A stretch of DNA of 64,000 nucleotides from Anniella stebbinsi. Lineage: Eukaryota > Chordata > Lepidosauria > Squamata > Anniellidae. The stretch lies in NCBI GenBank assembly GCA_029215795.1, contig JARDYH010000001.1:182969654-183033653 (forward strand), written 5' to 3'. The notes beneath the pieces are model-generated. The model made no database searches, was not told the origin of the DNA, and saw nothing but the letters and a program-made list of their open reading frames with translations. Positions within the stretch are counted from its first letter, which is position 1, and each line of letters starts with the position of its first letter. Of this stretch, positions 55,317 through 64,000 are shown one piece after another. The translations under genes were made by a program, and so were the position numbers.

Positions 55317-55318
55317 AT
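55060..55318 (+). mobile_element. L2 LINE 3' end with (AAAT)n tail
   Basis: CTCTCAGGCATTTGGCAATA...GGTTTTGTAG...TTTTGCTGTTTTAATGTTTG...CCGCCCAGAGAGCTTCGGCT ATGGGGCGGTATACAAATG, then (TAAA)n to 55318. Opposite orientation to the fragment at 54498-54965. Confidence 0.9.
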
Positions 55319-55505
55319 ACTTTGGGCAATGGAGACTCATTTGTTTCCTCATCACTGAGATGGTTTGTCTAGTGGTCATCTCCTCTGCACAGAGGCTATC
55401 AGAACTGGCAGTACTAACTACTGACCAACATTCTGAATTTGCTATTGCTAGGATGAGTCTTTGTCCCATCCTTTCTTTCTTTGTAAAGTTAATTCCACAG
55501 GGCCA

Positions 55506-56164
55506 ATCCTAGAAGGGCGCAGCTAGAAGCAGGCACAGCAGACAGCGCAGGATGAGAAGAGCAGCAAATCGTTCAGCCCTCCCTACCCAAAGGGCCTCTG
55601 CCACTGCTTGGCCAGCCATTCTCTCCCTCCTACCACCACTGCCTCCCTTCCTAGCTGCCTGCTTACTTGTTGTTGCCCAGTGGCAGCTCCTCCTCCCTCC
55701 CTCAGTTGGCAACTCCCACCTTCTGCCCCTGCTATGGGTCTCCTAGCTGGGAGACTCAGCAAAATATTGCAATACCTTTCACATTAGTTCAACGGAGTAT
55801 AAAAACAAAACATAAAAAGTGTACCCAACTCTCAGCATTCAATAGTATTTATTGCAGTTATCACCCACAAATAAATAGACTAATTATTCAATCATACCCC
55901 AAAGTGCACAATGCTAAATACTATGGAAAATCACGGGCATATAAGTAGCCTAGTAAGATCTATATGTGGATCTTAATCAGTGTTGTTTGCAGTCACAGGG
56001 AGGGCAATTTTGCCCCATTTGAACTGTTGTATGAAAGGTGACTCTGCAGGATTATGTTTCTTGTGGAGGACGAGTAGATGTTGCCCAAAGTCCAACCTAG
56101 ACTTTTCATCTGGTTCTTGTGAGAGAGTTCCCCCAAAAGGAAAACCTCCATAAGTAGGCCTTCT
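55506..56164. other. Unassigned sequence
   Basis: May include decayed DIRS tail. Nothing recognisable beyond CT-rich tracts at 55615-55720. Confidence 0.4.
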
Positions 56165-57055
56165 CTGTTAGAATAATAGAATAGTAGAGTTGGAAGGGGC
56201 CTATAAGGCAATCGAGTCCAACCTCCTGCTCAATGCAGGAATCCACCTTAAAGCATCCCTGATAGATGGTTGTCCAGCTGCCTCTTGAAAGTCTCTAATG
56301 TGGGAGAGCCCATGACCTCCTAAGGCAATCGGTTCCATTGTCGTATTGCTTTAACAGTCTGGAAGTTTTTCCTAATGTCCAGCCGCAATCTGGCTTCTTG
56401 TAACTTGAGCCCATCATTCCGTGTCCTGCACTCTGGGTTGATCAAGAAGAGATCCTGGCCCTCCTCTGTGTGACAACCTTTCAAGTACTTGAAGAGTGCT
56501 ATCATCTCTCCCCTCAATCTTCTCTTCTCCAGGCTAAACATACCCAGTTCTTTCAGTCTCTCCTCGTAGGGCTTTGTTTCCAGACCCTTGATCATCCTTG
56601 TTGCCCTCCTCTGAACACGCTCCAGCTTGTCTGCATCCTTTTTGAAGTGTGGTGCCCAGAACTGGATGCAATACTCAAGATGGGGCCTGACCAGTGCCGA
56701 ATAGAGGGGAACCATTACCTCACACGATTTGGAAGCTATACTTCTATTAATGCAGCCCAAAATAGCATTAGCTTTTTTTGCAGCCACATCACACTGTTGG
56801 CTCATATTCAGCTTGTGATCTACAACAATTCCAAGTTCCTTCTCGCTCATAGTATTGCTGAGCCAAGTATCCCCCATCTTGTAACTGTGCATTTGGCTTC
56901 TTTTTCCTAGGTGTAGAATTTGGCATTTCTCCCTATCTAATTTCACTCTGTTTTTTTTTAGCCCTGTGCTCCAGTTTATCAAGATCACTTTGAAGTTTGT
57001 TTCTGTCTTCCAGGGTATTAGGTATCCCACCCAATTTTGTGTCGTTGGCGAATTT
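56165..57055 (-). mobile_element. CR1 LINE 3' half, relatively well preserved
   Basis: The 3' end (AGAATAATAGAATAGTAGAGTTGG) is at about 56165. A 236-codon frame at 57030-56320 reads [106 protein letters not shown] and RLDIRKNFQTVKAIRQWNRLP. This is the RT thumb and C-terminal region. The catalytic part is cut off at 57055 by the hAT-type element (the last CR1 bases encode FANDTKLGGIPNTLEDRNKL, so the FADD box has become FAND). Confidence 0.92.
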
Positions 57056-58868
57056 TAGGGATGTGCACTGACCCCCCGGATCGGATCGGATAGCGGATCG
57101 GAATCGGACCTGGGGGGTCGGATCGGATCGGATCGGATCGGAGGCTGGTCGGATCGGATCGGACCAGATGTCCGATCCGGATCGGACGCCATTTTGAATG
57201 CTTTTTCCCATAGCCAAGTATTGTTTTACAAAAACGCCTATAACTTTTTCATTTTTAAAGATAGAAGGATGAAACTTGGGCACGTTGTAGACTGGTTAGC
57301 GGTAGTTATCTGTGAGAAATTTCAGAAAGATTGGTGCATGCATTTTGTGGCAATTAATTTTTTTATAAATACCCAGGAATGCCTATAACTTTGTCATTTT
57401 TAAAGTTACACACATGAAACTTTGCCACATTGTAGGGGGTACCTTGGGACCTACGTGTGTGAAATTTCAGAAACGTAGGTGCTTGTCTTGTGTGGCAATT
57501 AATTTTTAGAAAAATGGGTAGTAGTGGGGTAAATACAGTTACACCTCCCATTTTTTTATTTTTGAAGATACAAACAGGAAACTTGGGCACATTACAGGTA
57601 CCACTTGCCTTGATATGTGTGTGAAATTTCAGAAACATTGGAGCTTTCCTTGTGTGGCAATTAATTTTTGAAACAATGAGGAAAGAAACACCTATAACTT
57701 TGTCATTTTTAAAGTTACACACATGAAACTTTGCCACATTGTAGGTGGTACCTTGGGACCTATGTGTGTGAAATTTCAGAAACATAGGTGCTTGTCTTGT
57801 GTGGCAATTAATTTTTAGAAAAATGGGTAGTAGTGGGGTAAATACAGTTACGCCTCCCATTTTTTTATTTTTGAAGATACAAACAGGAAACTTGGGCACA
57901 TTACAGGTACCACTTGCCTTGATATGTGTGTGAAATTTCAGAAACATAGGTGCTTGTCTTGTGTGGCAATTAATTTTTTAATAAATACCCAGGAATGCCT
58001 ATAACTTTGTCATTTTTAAAGTTACACACATGAAACTTTGCCACATTGTAGGTGGTACCTTGGGACCTATGTGTGTGAAATTTCGGAAACGTAGGTGCTT
58101 GCCTTGTGTGGCAATTAATTTTAGAAAAATGGGTAGTAGTGGGGTAATTACATTTACGCCTCCCATTTTGTTATTTTTGAAGATACAAACAGGAAACTTG
58201 GGCACATTACAGGTACCACTTGCCTTGATATGTGTGTGAAATTTCAGAAACATTGGCATTTGCCTTGTGTGGCAATTAATTTTTGAAACAATGAGGAAAG
58301 AAACACCTATAACTTTGTCATTTTTAAAGTTACACACATGAAACTTTGCCACATTGTAGGTGGTACCTTGGGACCTATGTGTGTGAAATTTCAGAAACAT
58401 AGGTGCTTGCCTTGTGTGGCAATTAATTTTTTAATAAATACCCAGGAATGCCTATAACTTTGTCATTTGTAAAGTTACACACATGAAACTTTGCCACATT
58501 GTAGGCGGTACCTTGGGACCTATGTGTGTGAAATTTCAGAAACGTAGGTGCTTGTATTGTGTGGCAATTAATTTTAGAAAAATGGGTAGTGGTGGGGTAA
58601 ATACAGTTACGCCTCCCACTTTTTTATTTTTGAAGATACAAACAGGAAACATGGGCACATTACAGGTACCACTTGGCTTGATATGTGTGTAAAATTTCAG
58701 ACAGCTGGGTCCAGGCATGTGGTGGCAAGGTATTTTTGAAACAATGAGGAAAGAAACGCCTATAACTTTTTTATTTTAAAAGTTAGAAGTCTGAACATTG
58801 CTCACTTTGTAGATGGGTTAGGGGTAGATATGTGTCAGAAATTTCAGAATTATAGGTCCAGGCATTTG
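57056..58868 (+). mobile_element. hAT-type element, GGATC type: one arm of the foldback family
   Basis: Begins TAGGGATGTGCACTGACCCCC, with a (GGATC)n array to about 57188. Then come the CCTATAACTTTTTCATTTTT module and five or so tandem ~300-bp modules (ATGAAACTTTGCCACATT at about 57415, 57725, 58030, 58335, 58490). It stops at ...GGTCCAGGCATTTGATGGG (58868), a point matching 4308 in the 2679-7613 element. The GC-rich core and the whole opposite arm are absent, so it is a one-sided truncated copy abutting L1. More modules than the big copy show that module number varies. Confidence 0.88.
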
Positions 58869-58869
58869 A

Positions 58870-59800
58870 TGGGTGTCGATACGAGGTCACATTGGTGCCT
58901 CGAGCCCGTTATCATGTATAAAAACAAAGTTCCATAATTTTGACTCAACTGTTCATCTATTAAACCCAACAAAAAGTTCTCCAGGTGCTGTTGTATTTTA
59001 ATCTTCACTACTTCTTGCATTCCATTATGCATTTGTATCCAAAATTATTTTACTTTTTTACATGTCCACCATAGATGATAGAAGGTTCCTTCTTGTTTTT
59101 CCACTTTTCCAACACCTTCCCAATGTCCCTTTATACATTTTTGCCAATTTTGACGGAGATATATACCACCTATGCATCATTTTATAACAAAAATTCTTTC
59201 AATCTGGCACATAATGTAAATTTCAATCACATGTTCTCCCACTGTTCCATAATAATATATCCAAAATGTTGAGCCCATTTTATCATACAATCTTTTACCT
59301 GTTCATCCTCACTCTCATTCTTTAACAAAAGTTTATCTGTCCTTGAAATAACAGGATCATCATTTATACACAAGGCTCTCTCAAATTCAGATTTTGTACA
59401 TTCAAAGCCCCAATTTTTTAATCTATCTTATACCTTCCTTCATTTGTAAATATGAGAACCACTGACAAACATATCCTTCACTCAGTAACCCCTCTCTTGA
59501 TTTTATTTTAACATCACCTTCTACTGTTTCTAATATATCATTGTAAGTCAACCATTCATTTGTACTTGCCAGTTCTCTTCTATGGAACACCTCCTGCGAA
59601 GAAATCCATAATGGTGTTTTGTGACACAACCTAGGTTTATATTTAATCCATGTTCTCAGAATTGCTCGTCTCACATAATGGTTATTAAATTCTACATTCA
59701 CCTTGACTTTATCATACCACAAATACCCGTGTCAACCAAATCTTAGGTCATAACCTTCTAATTCCAATAATCTTCCATTTTTCATCAACACAAAACAGAA
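58870..59800 (-). pseudogene. L1 ORF2 C-terminal pseudogene
   Basis: The minus strand reads LELEGYDLRFG, an in-frame stop in place of W, then YLWYDKVKVNVEFNNHYVRR, AILRTWIKYKPRLCHKTPLW, ISSQEVFHRRELASTNEWLT and GYVCQWFSYLQMKEGI. After a break near 59420, LLGLIDEQLSQNYGTLFLYM lies at 59000-58900. This is the carboxy-terminal region of squamate-type L1 ORF2 beyond the RT. The RT core and endonuclease are absent. The other part of an L1 (ORF1) at 48456-49195 is on the same strand, but 10 kb away with other elements between, so they are separate copies. Confidence 0.85.
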
Positions 59801-60185
59801 GAAGAGAGCTCCTCACATATTAAAACATGTACACAAAACAGGACCAGAGCTAATTTCAATATTTATATTGACAGCATAAAAAATAGTAACTTGTACATTC
59901 AGTAATTACAAAAGCAGTAACAAACAATTTCTCTGTATTTGCTCATTTAGAGCTTAATTCACGAGCAGTTACTGGTAGTTAGCCTGATAAAAGCTTTTAA
60001 TAATAAACAGTGACTGATTTAATTGAATCATTGACAGCTGTAATAGCAGTTGCTGTTTGATAAAATCAATGGAAGTTTAGATAGCTTAAATAGCAGTCCG
60101 TTATAATTCTTGAAATAGCAGTCAGTTGTAATTCTTGAGACAGTTACTCTGGACATATGCACTCCATTTCAGAAATTTCATCAGT
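59801..60185. other. Unassigned AT-rich sequence
   Basis: AATAGCAGT(C/T)(C/A)GTT(A/G)TAATTCTTGA occurs twice (60090-60110, 60116-60138). Nothing else recognised. Confidence 0.4.
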
Positions 60186-60193
60186 CATAAGAT

Positions 60194-60512
60194 AGGCTGA
60201 CCATATGAAAAGGAGGACAGGGCTCATGTAACTTTAACAGTTCTAGAGAAAAGGGAATTTCAGCCGGTGTCATTTGTATGCAATTAGTTCCTGATGAAAT
60301 TCCCTCTTCATCACAACAGTTAAAGTTGCAGGCACTCTACTAGAGTGACCATATACAAAAGAGGGCAGGGCCCCTGCAACTTTAACTGTTGTGATGAAGA
60401 GGGAATTTCACCAGGAACTAATTGCATACAAATGCCACTGGCTCAAATTCCCTTTTCTCTACAACTGTTAAAGTTACATGAGCCCTGTCCTCCTTTTCAT
60501 ATGGTCAGCCTA
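60194..60512. mobile_element. TAGGGTGACC-family MITE with exact 8-bp duplication
   Basis: Ends AGGCTGACCATATGAAAAGG and CCTTTTCATATGGTCAGCCTA. CATAAGAT at 60186-60193 repeats exactly at 60513-60520. Confidence 0.92.
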
Positions 60513-60720
60513 CATAAGATAAATTCACAGGGGTGTTTAAAGATGCTCAAAAATGCTCAGGTGTACTCTGACACCCGTGAAGGCTTAGTCACTGATAAGT
60601 GAAATAAAGAAGATAAATGCACAATATACAAACTCTTCACACTTACATAGGTAAATGAAAAAATTATTACCTTTCTAATTAGGACATTTCTTTAACGCAG
60701 CAAATTCACAGTGTAGGTGG

Positions 60721-61041
60721 TAGGCTGACCATATGAAAAGGAGGATAGGGCTCATGTAACTTTAACAGTTGTAGAGAAAAGGGAATTTCAGCCAGTGTCA
60801 TTTGTATGCAATTAGTCCCTGGTGAAATTCCCTCTTCATCACAACAGTTAAAGTTGCAAGCACTATACTAGAGTAACCATATACAAAAGGAGGACAGGAC
60901 CCCTGCAACCTTAACTGTTGTGATGAAGAGGGAATTTCACCAGGAACTAATTGCATACAAATGCCACTGGCTGAAATTCCCTTTTCTCTACAACTGTTAA
61001 AGTTACATGAGTCCTGTCCTCCGTTTCATATGGTCAACCTA
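60721..61041. mobile_element. TAGGGTGACC-family MITE
   Basis: Ends TAGGCTGACCATATGAAAAGG and CCGTTTCATATGGTCAACCTA. GTAGGTGG (60713-60720) and GCAGGTGG (61042-61049) flank it, an 8-bp duplication with one mismatch. Confidence 0.9.
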
Positions 61042-61246
61042 GCAGGTGGGAAGAAGTGAGTATTGGGCATCCACAATCACCCTTATATAGGGCATACAAT
61101 TAAATGAATGGGTGTGTTTGCAGAATCACTACCCCACAAATTTAGCAAGGTCCAGTGGGAGAGCACTATATTATTTAATAGGCTGACATAATTGGTGATA
61201 AAATTAGGCTAATACCATATAATATAACAAGCTGATAAATAGCCAA

Positions 61247-61410
61247 TTAGGGAGGTGGTGGGCTCTCCCACACTAGAGGCCTTCAAGAGGCAGCTTGACA
61301 GCCATCTGTTAGGTATGCTTTCAGTTGGATTCCTGCATTGTGCAGGGGGTTGGACTTGATCGCCTCATAGGCCCCTTCCAACTCTACTATTCTGATTCTA
61401 TGATTACTCT
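61247..61410 (+). mobile_element. CR1 3'-end fragment
   Basis: GGTGGTGGGCTCTCCCACAC...GGTTGGACTTGATCGCCTC...CCCCTTCCAACTCTACTATT and a short ATTCTATGATT tail. Confidence 0.9.
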
Positions 61411-62455
61411 TATGTTTGGTCTGTTATTTCTGTTCTTCCAAGAGCCAAAATAAGTAAATATATAATTATATTTCTTTGCATCATTTGTGTAACATCTTAA
61501 TCTTCATAATAAAAGATAATTAACATCACTAATTATCTAATTAAGTTCATTAAGCCTTTACCAACAGTGCTCTCTCAAGCTGACATTATGTTCTACTGTC
61601 AACAAACACTTTGATCTCTTTGGAAGTAATTAAAATGTAAATTAGCATGCCATTAAATACACAAGGGAAGTTTTGAATCTGATATTCATTTCAAATATGC
61701 TCATGGCAAATATTTCCCCCCTTCAATAAAACCAGACAATTTGCTATTAATGATATATATTAACTTATTTCCTCATTGAAGCATGAATGTTGTATTTGAT
61801 TACTATTTCATGGTTAGACTACTGTGATGTGGCAAAAGATAGGACATCTCTTTAAAGCTGCTGAAATTGCATCTGATGGTAAATCAGGGTATGTTTTGTG
61901 AGTACTGGAAATGGTTTTTTGTTGTATTGCTAATGTATATGCTAATTTGTGATGTCACTCTTCATACACAGAGACAGCAAAAGCATGAATTTTGGTTTGA
62001 TGAAATACTACATAGACATTTGGTGATATGCCTTTGGCTTTGAGGTTATTGTATCTTTAGGGACTCTTAAATCTAGTGTTTCCTAAGGCAGCTGCACATG
62101 TCACTGTCAAGGAAGAGGGAAATCAGTTATCTATGTGGTACCCTTTTGGCTGCCTTGTCTGTGGTGTCTGAGTTTTAATGAAGTATTGGCATGACTAGCA
62201 TAGATGTTGACAAGGTTGTATATTTGTTCAGAGATAGTTGCGAGTCTCACCATTAGTCCCCACTGCCATCTTCCTATGTAATGTGCACAGATAGGTGATC
62301 TTCAATGCACCCTGGTGTAATCTACAGGCATAGGTTTCATGAATATAAGAAATAAAAGTTGCTGCCTCAAAGTATCATTGTTTGCCCTGGAGAGCTCCTT
62401 AATTTCATGTCAGTTTTTTATATTGTAAGTATATTGACTATGTTTATATAAGTGG
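61411..62455. other. Unassigned AT-rich sequence
   Basis: No repeat or coding landmarks recognised. Confidence 0.45.
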
Positions 62456-63245
62456 ATGCTGTGGATTTGGAAGCAAAGGGAACTCAGTGCATATTTCTGC
62501 CAGCTGGGTCATAAGCTAAGATCCACCTTGTTATGGAAAGAGGATTATCATGGCAATTTTCTATACGAAGAAATAACATGGTTAGCCTTGGGACTTACGG
62601 ACTTGCCTGAGCTGGCAGACATGATCTCAGACCTGGTGTTGAGGACCAGCTGGCCTTTTGTTGTGGAAGACCTGAACAGCCATCTCAAGGTTACCTTGAC
62701 AGGAATGGCTAAGGACTTTGTGCTCAACCCAAGCACTATGGAGCTATCCCAGAACATTATGACATCCAGGCCCCCTCTAGATGGATTCCGTTTGACGCCT
62801 GCTTAGCCAATTATGAGCATAATTGCTGAAGTGCTTTATCATTAATGCTTGTATGCAGGAGGTAATTGAGCACTCAACGGGTGACCTTACCGGTTGTTTC
62901 AAATGCAGTTTACAAGTAGTTAATGTGGAGAATCGCTTGTTCACATAGTCAAAATGCGCTTTAACGGCCGGAGCAAAATAAAACTCGCTATTTAACGCGC
63001 ATTTGATAATGCGCCTAATCGGATGTTTAAAGCGCCTCTACACCCGATTTGCGCTCCGTTCTTGTAGAGGTAAATTTTTTAATGCGCCTTGAAAGAGCTT
63101 TAAATGCCTCTTGTAGAGGCAGCCCAACTCATATGTTAGGTCATTCACTGGATATGATACTTTGAACTAGAGAGGATGTTAATGATGTGGGAGAGGGGTA
63201 AGTGTTAATATAGTGAGATCACAACCTGGTGTCAGTAAACCTTAT
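62456..63245 (+). pseudogene. L2-like endonuclease remnant, split by a MITE
   Basis: The plus-strand frame at 62620-62768 reads FVVEDLNSHLKVTLTGMAKD and FVLNPSTMELSQNIM, matching the endonuclease block ...VLGDFN.H.D......AQDF...M..MGLSQ.V. of L2 proteins (GDFN altered to EDLN). The next block (GHSLDMIL, then DHNLVSVNL; family GHTLDLVF ... WTDHYLV..) resumes at 63140-63240 after the Harbinger-like MITE. In live L2 this domain nicks the target site. Altered catalytic residues and stops make it inactive. Confidence 0.65.
62769..63124. mobile_element. Harbinger-like MITE, CpG-decayed copy
   Basis: It starts GGCCCCCTCTAGATGGA and ends CTTGTAGAGGCAGCC, 356 bp against 355 for 15511-15865, and is collinear throughout (AATGCGCTTTAA(C/T)GGCCGGAG, AACTCGCTATTTAACGCGCAT, TTTGCGCTCCG). 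Many CpG sites of the other copy are TG or CA here in the left half. The target duplication is unclear. Confidence 0.78.
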
Positions 63246-63299
63246 CCTTTGCAATGTTGGGGGACCAGTTTGTTGGTCTATAGTTTGAGACTAGATGTG

Positions 63300-63425
63300 A
63301 TTAAAACCTGGAAGGTGCTAGCAATCCTGGAGGAGGTACAAAGATTCATTGGTTTCTGTTGATTCTACAGGAGAATCATAAAAGATTTCTTGGAGAGGGC
63401 AGCACCATTATATCCTCTACCAATG
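63300..63425 (+). pseudogene. Possible Ty3/gypsy polymerase fragment
   Basis: The plus-strand frame reads LEEVQRFIGFC, stop, FYRRIIKDFLERAAPLYPL. This matches the gypsy-type RT/RNase H junction E.Q.FLGF.N.YRRFI..F...A.PL. One internal stop, and no flanking RT core or LTR seen. It may be a tiny fragment; chance similarity is not excluded. Confidence 0.55.
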
Positions 63426-64000
63426 AATAATTTTCTCTGAGAGACAGAAGCACAATTCAGAATGTTGTCTGTGGAGTTGGATCCACAAACTGTCTGAACA
63501 TACATTCACAATTTATAATAAACCTGGAAAGCGAAATTGAGCAGATGCTCTCAGCCCTATCGGAGCACTGAACTAGATGCAACCTGGTCCTAGGAAGATA
63601 TTTCCCAGGAATAGTGCAAGGAGGAATCTGACTGTGTATATTGTGTCAACCAATATTGACTAGACTGGGACAATGTGGCCCAATTCAGGGGAAAAAATAT
63701 TGATTTTTTTGTTATTAGTTTGCCTGTTTTTGAGGATTGCAAGGTTGTTCCATTAATATTTGTATAGAGAACAGTAATTCAGTGCCTTCATGACAGTAGC
63801 GCAGCTGGCCACTTGTAGGAATTTATTAAAATTGACTTGAAATACTGGAAATCAGTATTTGCTGCTAGCAAATGATACCTTTTCAAAGTACATGCCAGCA
63901 CAACCACTGAAAAATAAAAGGGCTGTGACTGAGACCAATGCACTTGTGAAGCATGCTGTGAAGAATTCCCCCCACCCTATCAAACTGTATTTGCAGTGAG
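63426..64000. other. Unassigned sequence to window end
   Basis: No recognisable repeat or gene. Confidence 0.45.

Larger units (their letters stand above)
53640..55505 (+). mobile_element. DIRS-like retrotransposon remnant (tyrosine recombinase)
   Basis: Plus-strand pieces match the end of DIRS-type polyproteins. 53805-53870 reads VIILLALCWPRCVWFASLI (like the VIL.AP.WPRR.WF block after RNase H). 53960-54110 reads TRLGDLGYSSRILYSLLAPQ, then SINRVHQTTRTLFILWSQ (like L...GLS..V..TLL.AR.PSTR..Y...W..F..W). 54140-54220 reads GLKPYSFCRQGVTLSNFI (like GLSPSTLRRQVAALSSVL). After two L2 fragments, 55360-55500 reads LVVISSAQRLSELAVLTTDQ, matching the recombinase box LVAITSARRVSEL with its catalytic arginine. 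In live elements the recombinase integrates circular cDNA without target duplication. Frames are broken. The RT part was not seen. Confidence 0.68.

Overview
This window looks like a repeat-dense, gene-poor interval of a vertebrate nuclear genome, most likely a squamate reptile (lizard or snake). The evidence is the mix of transposon lineages visible by eye: CR1 LINEs whose 3' ends run into TTCTATGATTCTATG-type tails, L2-clade LINEs with (AATA)n tails, L1 ORF1 and ORF2 fragments, an R4/Dong-type LINE, a Penelope-like element with a GIY-YIG endonuclease, a DIRS-type tyrosine-recombinase element, a possible Ty3/gypsy fragment, tRNA-derived SINEs and many DNA transposons. No intact host protein-coding gene, tRNA or rRNA gene was recognised. 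Every recognisable coding stretch is a decayed transposon remnant.

Layout. 1-8168: a CR1 remnant, then a Penelope-like element split by a 4.9-kb near-perfect palindromic DNA transposon (2679-7613). 8.2-26 kb: CR1 and L2 copies nested with MITEs, including a Harbinger-like MITE (15511-15865) and an element whose interior is five alternating long hairpins (20218-21415). 26.6-31 kb: a large hAT-type mosaic with a transposase C-terminus, itself invaded by a MITE and an R4 LINE fragment. 31-35.6 kb: mostly unassigned. 35.6-40.2 kb: two more complete palindromic hAT-type elements, each with an exact 8-bp target-site duplication. 41-44.7 kb: MITEs, SINEs and another hAT-type element. 44.8-50 kb: two L2 LINEs and an L1 ORF1 region. 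53.6-55.5 kb: a DIRS-like remnant split by two opposed L2 3' ends. 56.2-59.8 kb: CR1, a truncated copy of the big palindrome's arm, and an L1 ORF2 C-terminus. 60.2-63.4 kb: two MITEs, a CR1 tail, an L2 endonuclease remnant split by a second Harbinger-like MITE, and a short gypsy-like fragment.

The main signal is a family of DNA transposons that share ends close to TAGGGATGTGCA, 8-bp target duplications, foldback architecture and a common internal module (CCTATAACTT, then GAAACTTGGGCACATT, then AAATTTCAGAAACATAGGTG). They differ in the subterminal repeat code: GGATC arrays in one type, GATTCGGATC in another, ATCGATA-type palindromes in the third. Two members keep fragments of a hAT transposase dimerisation domain, so the family can be placed in hAT from the sequence itself. 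A second MITE family (ends TAGGGTGACC), with about ten copies, shows repeated 7-8-bp target duplications. The nesting order gives a relative chronology: LINEs and Penelope are oldest, hAT and MITE insertions are younger, and one MITE landed almost exactly at the centre of the large palindrome.
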